Assembly: GCA_021166845.1 (NCBI GenBank)
Contig: JAJPEP010000064.1
Location: 1 to 64,000, forward strand
Length of the DNA: 64,000 nucleotides
Source: Thiobacillus sp.
GTDB lineage: Bacteria > Pseudomonadota > Gammaproteobacteria > Burkholderiales > Thiobacillaceae
Reading direction: 5' to 3'
The notes under the pieces were generated by a model. That model had not been told where the DNA came from. It did not search any database and saw only the letters and a list, made by a program, of their open reading frames with translations. How positions within the stretch are numbered: the first letter of the stretch is position 1; every line of letters begins with the position of its first letter. Shown piece after piece: positions 39,695 through 47,103 of this stretch. The translations under genes and the position numbers were made by a program.

Positions 39695-39723
39695 AAAAAA
39701 AACCGGCCAGAAGGCCGGTTTTT
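39695..39723. terminator. Bidirectional terminator
   Basis: An 8-bp perfect stem AACCGGCC/GGCCGGTT with an AGAA loop is flanked by A-runs on the left and T residues on the right. It therefore works for the plus-strand aminotransferase and for the minus-strand lipoprotein gene converging on it. Confidence 0.9.
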
Positions 39724-39740
39724 AGTTCCTTGACCCGGAA

Positions 39741-39968
39741 TTACTGGGCAGCAGGAGCGGGAGCCGCTTCGCCTTCGGCAGGAGCAGCTTCGGCAGGAGC
39801 GGCTTCAGCAGGAGCGGCTTCTTCCATAGCGGGCGCTTCGGCAGCAGGCGCTTCAGCAGCGGGGGCTTCAGCAGCAGGTGCTTCGGCAGGCGCAGCGGCT
39901 TCTTCTTTTTGGCCACAGGCGGTCATGGAAACAGCCAGCAGAGCAGCCAGGAGGACGGAATATTTCAT
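39741..39968 (-). CDS. Small Ala/Pro/Glu-rich lipoprotein
   Basis: This 75-residue protein has a lipoprotein signal peptide (MKYSVLLAALLAVSMTACG) with the lipidated Cys at position 18. The mature part is almost entirely APAAEAP-type repeats, acidic and probably extended. Similar small lipoproteins act as spacers or have unknown roles. Repeat number may vary between strains. It is convergent with the aminotransferase and shares its terminator. Confidence 0.7.
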   Translation of the reverse strand: MKYSVLLAALLAVSMTACGQKEEAAAPAEAPAAEAPAAEAPAAEAPAMEEAAPAEAAPAEAAPAEGEAAPAPAAQ

Positions 39969-40205
39969 TTGATTTCCCTTAAATTACAATATATTAAAAC
40001 CCACACCAGAGATCGGTCCGGGACTTGTGATCCAGCCGACGCGCGGATTCTAGCAAATCGGCAAAAGAAAACCACAATCTATTAAATTTCTTCTGTTGCA
40101 GGGAAAATGTGTTGCCGGATAACAACAAGTCCGGCGAGAAGCGAAGACATGCGAAGGCCTCATGGCGCGGACAAGCCGCTGCGCTCAAGCAAAAAACGGA
40201 TGACT

Positions 40206-40343
40206 TCAGTGAATTCCCCTTGTTCCAGCGCATTCCGATACGCCATCCGCTTTCCTGCCCCCCTTCCCTCGGCGCGACTCATCCGCCCATGCGCCGGCCG
40301 ATACGGCCAGCAGTCCCAACAGCATCCATCCTGTCCGCATCAT
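40206..40343 (-). CDS. Candidate small secreted protein, possibly truncated
   Basis: A 45-residue frame starts with a good signal peptide (MMRTGWMLLGLLAVSAGAWA) and is preceded by AAAGGA at suitable spacing. The mature peptide (DESRRGKGGRKADG...) is basic and short. It may be a remnant whose reading frame broke. The remaining DNA from 39969 to 40205 and from 40344 to 40431 shows nothing further that I can support. Confidence 0.4.
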   Translation of the reverse strand: MMRTGWMLLGLLAVSAGAWADESRRGKGGRKADGVSECAGTRGIH

Positions 40344-40431
40344 GCATCCTTTCATGTAACCCGAATCACCCACCCGCGCCAACCGCGCCTACATTTTTGA
40401 ACAGGCATTTCAATGGACATCCGGGATCGTG

Positions 40432-41283
40432 TCACTTGAAAAGCGCGGCCACGGCCTCCGCATCCAGCACATATTCATGGTTGCAGACATCGTCGTGCAC
40501 CCGGATTTCGCCATGCTCGGCGAGGATGGACTCGCATGCCGCGCGTCCCACGCTGCGCAGCATGGAATAGATCTTGGCCGGATCATACGGGCAGTGGTAG
40601 CTGACCGGGCGCGGGTCGTACACGCGCACGTCCTCTTCCGGGAACAGCCGCTCGATCAGTTTGATCGAGCCGAGGTCGAGCAATTCCTCCGCCCGCACGG
40701 TGCCGGCCAGGATCTGCACCCGGTTCCAGCCGTCGGCGTCGCGCTCATCCGCGCCAGGCAGCGCTTGCAGGAACAGGCCCGCGGCGGTCTCGTGGCTGGC
40801 CGCCAGCCACAGGCGCGTAGGCGTCTGCTCGGACTGCGTCAGGTAATGCTCGAACACCGCCGCCACGTTATCGCCCTGCAGCGGCACATGGCTCTGGTAG
40901 GGCTGGCGCATGCCTGCGGTGTCGAGGGTGAGGGTCAACGCGCCATCGCCCAGCAGGGCCGGCAGACTGCCCGCGGAGACTTCCGGCGCGCTGCGCGCCA
41001 TACCGCGCAAACGCAGCTGCTCGTCGCAGTCCATCACCAGCAGCGATACCGCGCCTTCGCCGCGCAACTGAAAGGTCAGTCGTCCGGCTTGCTTGAGGTT
41101 GGCGGTAATCAGCGTGGCCACCGCCGCCAGCTGGCCCAGGAGCTCGACAACGGGTTCGGGATAATCGCGCCCCGCGATCATCTCGCGCCAGGCGGGACCG
41201 AGCAGCACCCAGGCGCCGCGGATGTCGAGCTGCTCGAACAGAAAACCGCGCACGCGGCTGGACTGGACGTCGGCCGGGTTCAA
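40432..41283 (-). CDS. hslO: Hsp33-family chaperone with degenerate cysteine switch
   Basis: This 283-residue protein is related to the redox-regulated holdase Hsp33. The N-terminal domain (RGAWVLLGPAWREMI, AGRLTFQLRGEGAVSLLVMD) and the C-terminal region (LRSVGRAACESILAEHGEI) are clear. The zinc/redox centre is altered: CxC reads CPY and CxxC reads DDVC, so only two of the four switch cysteines remain. The start is TTG at 41283, overlapping the upstream stop as TTGA; no usable ATG lies nearby. It is the last gene of the MoxR-metallopeptidase operon. Confidence 0.87.
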   Translation of the reverse strand: MNPADVQSSRVRGFLFEQLDIRGAWVLLGPAWREMIAGRDYPEPVVELLGQLAAVATLITANLKQAGRLTFQLRGEGAVSLLVMDCDEQLRLRGMARSAPEVSAGSLPALLGDGALTLTLDTAGMRQPYQSHVPLQGDNVAAVFEHYLTQSEQTPTRLWLAASHETAAGLFLQALPGADERDADGWNRVQILAGTVRAEELLDLGSIKLIERLFPEEDVRVYDPRPVSYHCPYDPAKIYSMLRSVGRAACESILAEHGEIRVHDDVCNHEYVLDAEAVAALFK

Positions 41284-42536
41284 TTGAGTTGCACCCGCTC
41301 GCCCCAGGGCACCGCGCCCTTGCCCTTGACCAGCCAGATGACCGGGTAATTCGGCGGCGTCTTGGGGAAGTCGCCCTCGGCATCGGTGAAATACACCAGC
41401 ATGTTGGGGCTGCGATTTTCGTGTTCGACCCAGTCGAACACCGGGCGGAAATCGGTGCCGCCACCGCCCGCGATCCCGGCGGGAAGCTGCATGGTGTCCC
41501 ACGGCTCGAATTCCCACGGCGCATTTTCGGCAATGTGGTTGTCGCACGCCAGCAGCGTCACGCGCGCACGCACCTGGCCTTTCAGCGCGTCGAGCTCGGA
41601 GACGAATTGGCGCAGTTCGTCGTCGCCGATCGAACCGCTGGTGTCGATCGCCGCCACCACCTCGATGCCCTCGCTCGACAGGCGCGGCAGCAGCGCGTCG
41701 CCCTCGCGCCGCGATGGCCGGCGCCACGAATAGTCGTCGCGCTGGTTCACCGCGAAGAAGCGCGCCAACAACGCGCGCCACGGCAGGCTGGGCGCCAAGA
41801 GGCCGTCGACCCAGCGCATCATCGACTGCGACAGCTTTCCGGCCTGGCGCGCGGCCTGGGCGGCGGCGGCCAGCCGGTTCTTCCACTGCTCGGCGAGTTC
41901 CTCGCGCTCGGACGGCGACAGTTCGTTGGGCTTTTGCGAAGCCTGGCTGCCGCTGCCCTCCTTTTCCTCGGCTTCGCTCTGGCCTTCCAAACCCCGCCCA
42001 CCCGATTCGCCGGCGTCTGGATTGTCCTGACGCTGGTTCTCGTCAGGGCTGGCACCGGACTCATCATCGCTGTCGAAGATGTGCTGATCGAAGGATTCCT
42101 CCGGCGTGTCCTCGGGAATCAGCGGGTAGATTTCCTCCGCCGACAGGGTCATGAAGTTCTGATCGGCGAGGATGCCGTGCAGCGGCGGCTTCATGCCTTC
42201 CTCGATCAGAATGAGGTTGACCGCATGGTCGCAGGCCACGTCCCAGCGCCGCTTTACCCGGTGATTGCGGCGGTGGGGGTGGCCCATGGCGCAGTGCATC
42301 GCCTCGTGCGCCAGCACGAACTGGGTCTGCGCGAGGTTGAGGTTTTCGATGAACGCGGGATTGAAATAAAAGGCCTGCGCGTCGGTGCCGGTGGTGGTGC
42401 ACCAGTCGCCGCCGGGTTTCAGCGGCAGATGCATCACCAGTGCGCCGAGGAAAGGGCGCTCCATGATGAGACGGGTGCGCGCAGCCGCGAGCTTGGTGAG
42501 GATCGGCTGCAGGGCGTCAGGTTGCTCAGTGCTCAT
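41280..42536 (-). CDS. VWA-like putative metallopeptidase (DUF2201)
   Basis: This 418-residue protein has an N-terminal metallopeptidase-like domain with LAHEAMHCAMGHPHRR (HExxH plus further His). A low-complexity acidic linker follows at about residues 165-225. The C-terminal VWA-like domain has the MIDAS motif AAIDTSGSIGDDEL and the GGGGTDF loop. Such proteins work with MoxR AAA+ ATPases as a chaperone-like pair. ATG at 42536 lies within the last codons of the MoxR gene (11-bp overlap). Confidence 0.87.
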   Translation of the reverse strand: MSTEQPDALQPILTKLAAARTRLIMERPFLGALVMHLPLKPGGDWCTTTGTDAQAFYFNPAFIENLNLAQTQFVLAHEAMHCAMGHPHRRNHRVKRRWDVACDHAVNLILIEEGMKPPLHGILADQNFMTLSAEEIYPLIPEDTPEESFDQHIFDSDDESGASPDENQRQDNPDAGESGGRGLEGQSEAEEKEGSGSQASQKPNELSPSEREELAEQWKNRLAAAAQAARQAGKLSQSMMRWVDGLLAPSLPWRALLARFFAVNQRDDYSWRRPSRREGDALLPRLSSEGIEVVAAIDTSGSIGDDELRQFVSELDALKGQVRARVTLLACDNHIAENAPWEFEPWDTMQLPAGIAGGGGTDFRPVFDWVEHENRSPNMLVYFTDAEGDFPKTPPNYPVIWLVKGKGAVPWGERVQLN

Positions 42537-43569
42537 ACAGGACCAGATCGGTGATGCTGTTGGCCCACTCGGCAAACGCCGGCACGGCAAACAGCGGCCG
42601 CCCGACGGCACGGTGCAGGTCGGACACCAGCATCACGCCCATTTCGCGCTGCGGAAAACGCTGTGCGTATTTGAGGATATTGCCGTATACCTCCGCAGCG
42701 TTGGCGCTATCGGCAGCCTGCAGCGCACGGCGTACCAGCGCGGCGGCAACCCCGTACTGCAGGTCGATGCCATGGGGCACTTCCGCCTCATCGCCGGCGA
42801 TGATGGCGTCGATATCCGGCATCTGCGCCATGTTGTCGACAAATGTTTTCAGCTCCAGCCCGGCCGACTGGCCGACGCAGGCCATCAATGCGTCGGCGAG
42901 CAAGTCGGCGCGGTCGAATTTCTGCAGCGCGCGGTGGGCAAATTCCCAGGAACGCGGGCTGGGGAAGGCGATCGGCGTGTGCGCCGGGTCGAAACTGAAC
43001 AGCAGATCGGGGCGGAAGCGCAGGAAGGCGATCACGCGCGGGTCGATGTCCTCGTTGTGCGCCCAGTCCACCCAGTCGTCCAGATTAACCTCGACTTCGT
43101 AATGGGTGAAGCGGTTGGCCAGCGGCGCCGGCATCGCGTAGGTCACGCCGCGGTCGCCCTGGCGGTTTCCGGCGGCAAAGATCACCCAGCCGTCGGGCAC
43201 CTGGTATTCGCCCAGGCGGCGGTCGAGGATCAGCTGATAGGCCGCGGCCGACACGGTGGGCGGCGCCGAGGTGATTTCATCCAGAAACAGGATGCCCGCC
43301 GGGCCGTGACGCCCGGCATCGGGCAACACAGAGGGGATCGACCACTCCACCAGCTGGCCGCTGCGGAATGGAATTCCGCGCAGGTCGGTCGGCTCCATCT
43401 GGGAGAGGCGGATGTCGATCAGCGGCACGCTGTGCTGCTGCGCGATCTTGGCGACGATCTGCGACTTGCCGACGCCCGGCGGGCCCCACAGCATCACCGG
43501 TGTGTGATAGCCGTCGGCGGCGCTTTCAAATTCGCGGTCGAGGATGGTTTCGATGTGGGAGGGTCGCAT
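42526..43569 (-). CDS. MoxR-family AAA+ ATPase
   Basis: This 347-residue ATPase has Walker A GPPGVGKSQIV near residue 30, Walker B ILFLDEITSA, sensor 1 IFAAGNRQGD and an arginine-finger region PAPLANRFTHYEV. MoxR ATPases remodel or metallate partner proteins together with VWA-domain proteins such as the next gene. It is the first gene of the three-gene operon; the palindromic repeat array lies directly upstream. Confidence 0.92.
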   Translation of the reverse strand: MRPSHIETILDREFESAADGYHTPVMLWGPPGVGKSQIVAKIAQQHSVPLIDIRLSQMEPTDLRGIPFRSGQLVEWSIPSVLPDAGRHGPAGILFLDEITSAPPTVSAAAYQLILDRRLGEYQVPDGWVIFAAGNRQGDRGVTYAMPAPLANRFTHYEVEVNLDDWVDWAHNEDIDPRVIAFLRFRPDLLFSFDPAHTPIAFPSPRSWEFAHRALQKFDRADLLADALMACVGQSAGLELKTFVDNMAQMPDIDAIIAGDEAEVPHGIDLQYGVAAALVRRALQAADSANAAEVYGNILKYAQRFPQREMGVMLVSDLHRAVGRPLFAVPAFAEWANSITDLVLYEH

Positions 43570-43629
43570 GGGTAATCAGCACAACGGTAAATGGTCTTGA
43601 ATGATAATCGCTCGCGCCACTCGCTTCCA

Positions 43630-43772
43630 CCCGTAAAGGGTAGGCCATGGTTGTCCCCGCAAGGGGGAGGCCGTGGTTGTAAAGCCGATAAATCGGCAAC
43701 AACCACGCACTAAAGCCGACAAGTCGGCAACAGCCGCGCTCTAAAGCCACTAAAGCGGCAACAACTGCGCCA
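43630..43772 (+). repeat. Array of REP-like palindromes with 31-bp tandem units
   Basis: Successive hairpins are CCCC-GCAA-GGGG (43655-43666), GCCGAT-AA-ATCGGC (43684-43697), GCCGAC-AA-GTCGGC and a mismatched GCCACT/AGCGGC copy. The last three lie in 31-bp tandem units starting at 43680, 43711 and 43742. The second hairpin is extended by outer arms GTGGTTGT (43673-43680) and ACAACCAC (43699-43706). The stem change T-A to C-G between units is compensatory. A related element lies at 51427-51480. The rest of 43570-43839 has no gene. Confidence 0.8.
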
Positions 43773-43839
43773 GCTTCACCTTGCTCGATGCGGGGGGATT
43801 TTGTTACCGTGGCGCGTAACCCGGCAGATTGGAAGCAGC

Positions 43840-44373
43840 ATGAATTTTTGCAGTGAATGTGGCAGCGCCGTGGCGCTGCGCGTGCCAGAAGGCGACCATC
43901 TGCCGCGCCATGTGTGTCCCGACTGCGGCGCCATCCATTACCAGAACCCCAAAATGGTGGTCGGCTGCATCCCGGAGTGGGAAGACAAGGTGCTGTTGTG
44001 CCGCCGCGCCATCGAACCCAAATACGGGCTGTGGACGCTGCCGGCCGGCTTCATGGAGAACGGCGAAACCACGCTCGAAGGCGCGGCGCGCGAGACCTGG
44101 GAAGAAGCCGGGGCGCGCATCGAGGTCGGCGGCCTCTATACCATGTACAACCTGCCGCACATCAACCAGGTGTATTTGATGTTCCGCGCCCGCCTGCTCG
44201 ATCTGGATTTCCAGCCCGGTATCGAGTCACTGGAAACCAGGCTGTTCACCGAAGCCGAAATTCCCTGGGACGAAATCGCCTTCCGCACCGTGCGCGCCAC
44301 GCTGGAACAATATTTCAGCGACCGCCGCACAGGCTCATTCGACTTTCATTTCGGCGATATCCGCACGCGCTGA
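43840..44373 (+). CDS. Nudix hydrolase with zinc ribbon
   Basis: This 177-residue protein has an N-terminal zinc ribbon (CSECGSAV and CPDCGAIH) and a Nudix box GFMENGETTLEGAARETW continuing EEAG. The architecture resembles NADH pyrophosphatase-type and related Nudix enzymes, but it lacks the long N-domain of NudC. The substrate is a nucleoside diphosphate derivative of unknown identity. The ATG at 43840 puts the ribbon at the N-terminus; the 13-codon upstream extension is not needed. Confidence 0.88.
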   Translation: MNFCSECGSAVALRVPEGDHLPRHVCPDCGAIHYQNPKMVVGCIPEWEDKVLLCRRAIEPKYGLWTLPAGFMENGETTLEGAARETWEEAGARIEVGGLYTMYNLPHINQVYLMFRARLLDLDFQPGIESLETRLFTEAEIPWDEIAFRTVRATLEQYFSDRRTGSFDFHFGDIRTR

Positions 44374-44392
44374 GTTTACGCCCCATGCTGCG

Positions 44393-45901
44393 TCAGGCAG
44401 CGACGGCGAACTGCTCCCGCCCGATCACGTCCATGCTCACGCGCAACCAGCCTTCGTGGGCCTCCTGCACTTCACCCAGCCGCAGGCGATACACCATGTC
44501 GCCGTCGCGCAGTATCAGCGGCGCACCCAGCCGGTAATGCGTCCTGGGAATCAGCAGGTTGCTGATGCCCTGGTCGAGATGGGTCATCGGCATGAATACG
44601 GCCCAGGTCTTGTCCTGCGCCCCGCCCTGTTCATCCGGCTCGAAATAGATTTCCACCCGCTTGGGGTGACGTGACAGGCGCTGGGTGCCAACCAGATGCT
44701 GACCGTCTTCCTCACGGTTCCAGCGAATCGCCAGCAATTGCCAGACGTTCTCGGACGGATCCCAGCTCACCGCCACCAGGCGGCCATGCGGCAGCGCCGG
44801 CGCCTCGGGCAGCGCAAAGCCCATGCCCTCCGTACTCTCGTCACGTAGCATCCACGGCTCCAGGACAGGCTGAGTCCTGGCCGCATCGGGGCGGACCAGG
44901 GCTGCCAGGATATTGTCAATTCCCGCCGCCACCCATACCTGGCCAAAGCGGTGCGTGCGCTGACGGTTGCGGCGGATGCCGCCGCGTTCGATCAGGCTCG
45001 CCACCTGCTGGGCGAGCCCGTTATTTCCCTCTACAGCCGGGGTCTGGTCGAGCGTTTTCAGATGATCGATCAAGGGGCGCAAGGCCAGGTAGCGCAGGCG
45101 GCGGCCCCGTACCCAGTCATGGTCCAGCACGCAGGCGCCGTCGCTTCGCGACAGGTCCACCATGTGCGTGTGCACCTCGCTCTGTGGCACGGTTGCGGGC
45201 AGGGGCAAGGGCTCGTAGTCTTCAAATATCTGCGCAACGGACTCGATTTCCTGGGTGCGGTAGCCCAGTGGATGCACCAGCCCCATCAGCACCACCAGCA
45301 TGTATTCGCGCGCGCAGTGGGTGGACCGCGCGTCGATCCGCACCGTCTGCGTCGCAAAACCGTCGCGCTCGACCAGGCGATAGATCTTGTGCATGCGGCG
45401 CCAGGCCGATGCGGACGGCGTGCGCGCCTGATGATAATTCCAGCGCATGACCAGGCCGGCGTAGCGCAGCACACGGGTGGCGATCTCGGCGGCAAAGGGC
45501 TTCAGTTCCGCACTGGCCGGCGTACGGTAAGCCTGCTTCAGCATCGTAAGCCAGGCTTCCGCCAGCAGCGACCAGAACACCCACGATTCGCGCCACAAGG
45601 CCTGGCGCGCCATCCGGAACGAGGACTGGTTGCGCACATACTGTTCGACGACGCCCCGTTGCAGGGGCAGGCCCGCCTCTTCCAGCCTCATCAATGATTT
45701 CATGCGGCTGAGCGAAGCCACTTCATTTTCCGCATTGAAACGCTCCAGCCCCTCGACCAGCACATGATGCGCGTCGTAATCAGAGCCGGCAGGCAAAGCC
45801 TTCAGCCATTTATCGGTGGCCTTCTCGGAAGCAAACGGCGAGCCTTCTCCGACTTTTCTGCGACGGGCGATCGCGCTCAACATATCGAAAAAATCGGTCA
45901 T
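44393..45901 (-). CDS. Unidentified 502-residue cytoplasmic protein
   Basis: The start at 45901 gives MTDFFDMLSAIARRRKVGEG; the frame upstream of this has no coding character. No transmembrane segment or signal is visible. The N-terminal half is helical and aromatic (RESWVFWSLLAEAWLTML). The C-terminal 100 residues are beta-rich with GQHLVGTQRLSRHPKRVEIY and LILRDGDMVYRLRLGEV. This hints at a PilZ-like barrel, but the RxxxR / DxSxxG signature is not evident. I do not assign a function. It converges on the Nudix gene with a 19-bp gap. Confidence 0.72.
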   Translation of the reverse strand: MTDFFDMLSAIARRRKVGEGSPFASEKATDKWLKALPAGSDYDAHHVLVEGLERFNAENEVASLSRMKSLMRLEEAGLPLQRGVVEQYVRNQSSFRMARQALWRESWVFWSLLAEAWLTMLKQAYRTPASAELKPFAAEIATRVLRYAGLVMRWNYHQARTPSASAWRRMHKIYRLVERDGFATQTVRIDARSTHCAREYMLVVLMGLVHPLGYRTQEIESVAQIFEDYEPLPLPATVPQSEVHTHMVDLSRSDGACVLDHDWVRGRRLRYLALRPLIDHLKTLDQTPAVEGNNGLAQQVASLIERGGIRRNRQRTHRFGQVWVAAGIDNILAALVRPDAARTQPVLEPWMLRDESTEGMGFALPEAPALPHGRLVAVSWDPSENVWQLLAIRWNREEDGQHLVGTQRLSRHPKRVEIYFEPDEQGGAQDKTWAVFMPMTHLDQGISNLLIPRTHYRLGAPLILRDGDMVYRLRLGEVQEAHEGWLRVSMDVIGREQFAVAA

Positions 45902-46108
45902 GAATCGTGTCAGCTTGTTTCGGGTGCCTGCGGACCAGCACCATTTATGCCAAACCCATGGCCGTAGCGCATTTATTTCAACGCATTGGTTTTGTTCGGG
46001 TTTGCAATGTTCGCGCGCGGCGGCTTTTCGGCGGATTAACGAAAACCCGACACCCGCTGTTGAAGCCGCGTCAATCCGTCCCGACGCGCGGATTGCCATC
46101 GGGTTCGC

Positions 46109-46137
46109 CTCACAAAGGGGGACGAACCCGCTACAAT
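46109..46137 (+). promoter_or_regulatory. Candidate promoter of tRNA-Ser
   Basis: TACAAT at 46132-46137 lies 10 bp before the mature tRNA end, with a weak -35 (CTCACA) 17 bp upstream. The G+C-rich discriminator GCGCGCC after the -10 is typical of stringently controlled tRNA promoters. Confidence 0.5.
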
Positions 46138-46146
46138 GCGCGCCGA

Positions 46147-46234
46147 GGAAGCGTGGCAGAGTGGTCGATTGCACCGGTCTTGAAAACCGGCAACGGGCAA
46201 CCGTTCGTGAGTTCGAATCTCACCGCTTCCGCCA
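46147..46234 (+). tRNA. tRNA-Ser (anticodon UGA)
   Basis: This 88-nt class II tRNA has acceptor stem GGAAGCG pairing with CGCTTCC, discriminator G and encoded CCA. The anticodon stem is CCGGT/ACCGG around loop CT-TGA-AA with anticodon at 46181-46183. The extended variable arm (CAACGGGCAACCGTT) and GTTCGAATC T-loop are as expected for serine. Confidence 0.96.
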
Positions 46235-46380
46235 ATACAAACATACGCTTACGCGAACTCAGCGCAAATGATCGGCAGCTTCCGCATCCGCGACTGGATT
46301 CTGGCGTATCGGGCAGCACATCGACGACGGCGTGCTTTCCCACCAAAACCTTGACACGTCCGCAGTGCAACAAGAACAGC

Positions 46381-46409
46381 TTGCTCCCGATATGGGAGCG
46401 TGCTACATT
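46381..46409 (+). promoter_or_regulatory. higBA promoter with palindromic operator
   Basis: TTGCTC (46381-46386) and TACATT (46404-46409) are 17 bp apart. The spacer is filled by a perfect inverted repeat GCTCCC-GATAT-GGGAGC (46383-46399), a likely HigA operator. The predicted transcription start falls at about 46415-46417, on the higB ATG itself. Confidence 0.7.
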
Positions 46410-46414
46410 GTGTC

Positions 46415-46708
46415 ATGCGCATCATCGCGATCAGCCAGCTACGGGCGTTCTGGAGCAAGCATCCCGAGGCCGAGATGCCGCTCAGGGCCTGGTACGCCGA
46501 TGCCAGTCGTGCCGATTGGAAAAGCCCGGCGGATATCAAGGCGGCCTATCGCAATGCCAGTTTTTTGCCCAACAACCGCGTGGCATTCAACATCAAGGGC
46601 AATGACTACCGGCTGATCGTGGCCATGCATTACAACCGGGGCATGATGTTTATACGCTTTGTCGGCACCCACGCGGAATATGACCGCATAGACGCCAGCA
46701 CGATATGA
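46415..46708 (+). CDS. higB: HigB-type toxin, mRNA interferase
   Basis: This 97-residue toxin of the HigB family cleaves translated mRNA on the ribosome. The start MRIIAISQLRAFWSKHPEA and the core FNIKGNDYRLIVAMHYNRGM and VGTHAEYDRIDA match the family. The gene precedes its antitoxin, the usual inverted order of hig loci, and the stop overlaps an in-frame ATG of the higA frame. Confidence 0.9.
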   Translation: MRIIAISQLRAFWSKHPEAEMPLRAWYADASRADWKSPADIKAAYRNASFLPNNRVAFNIKGNDYRLIVAMHYNRGMMFIRFVGTHAEYDRIDASTI

Positions 46709-46719
46709 AAGGTCACACA

Positions 46720-47103
46720 ATGGAACTGAAACCGATACGCACCAAGGCAGAATACAAAATGGCGCTGGCCGAAGCCGAAGCGCTGTGGGATGCCCCGGAA
46801 AAAAGCCCCGAGGCCGACCGGCTGGAAGTGCTCAGCCTGCTGATCCAGAACTACGAGGCCCGGCATCATCCCATCCCCGATCCCGACCCCGTCGCTTTCC
46901 TGCTGCACGTGATGGAGGCACGCGGACTGACCCGCAAGGATATGGAACCTTATATTGGAAGCCGGGCACGCGTGGCGGAAATCCTCAATCGTGTGCGGCC
47001 GCTGTCGCTGGAGATGATCCGCCATCTGTCATCCGGTCTTGGCCTGCCAGCCGATGTGCTGATCCAGCCTTACGAGGCGGGTGACGGCAGAAAAGCTGCT
47101 TAA
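46720..47103 (+). CDS. higA: HigA-type antitoxin, HTH regulator
   Basis: This 127-residue antitoxin and autorepressor begins MELKPIRTKAEYKMALAEAE, as in HigA of this subgroup. An HTH region follows (MEARGLTRKDMEPYIGSRAR, then VAEILNRVRPLS). The ATG at 46720 has AAAGG at good distance; an ATG at 46705 overlapping the higB stop is the alternative. It should bind the palindrome in the higB promoter. Confidence 0.9.
   Translation: MELKPIRTKAEYKMALAEAEALWDAPEKSPEADRLEVLSLLIQNYEARHHPIPDPDPVAFLLHVMEARGLTRKDMEPYIGSRARVAEILNRVRPLSLEMIRHLSSGLGLPADVLIQPYEAGDGRKAA

Noticed and set aside
43680-43772. Possible CRISPR array (three about 31-bp repeats)
   Set aside because: The units are directly tandem without unique spacers, diverge strongly, contain internal palindromes, and no cas gene is nearby.
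46351-46356. TTGACA as -35 of the higBA promoter
   Set aside because: No acceptable -10 lies 16-18 bp downstream; TTGCTC-17-TACATT next to the palindrome is better placed.
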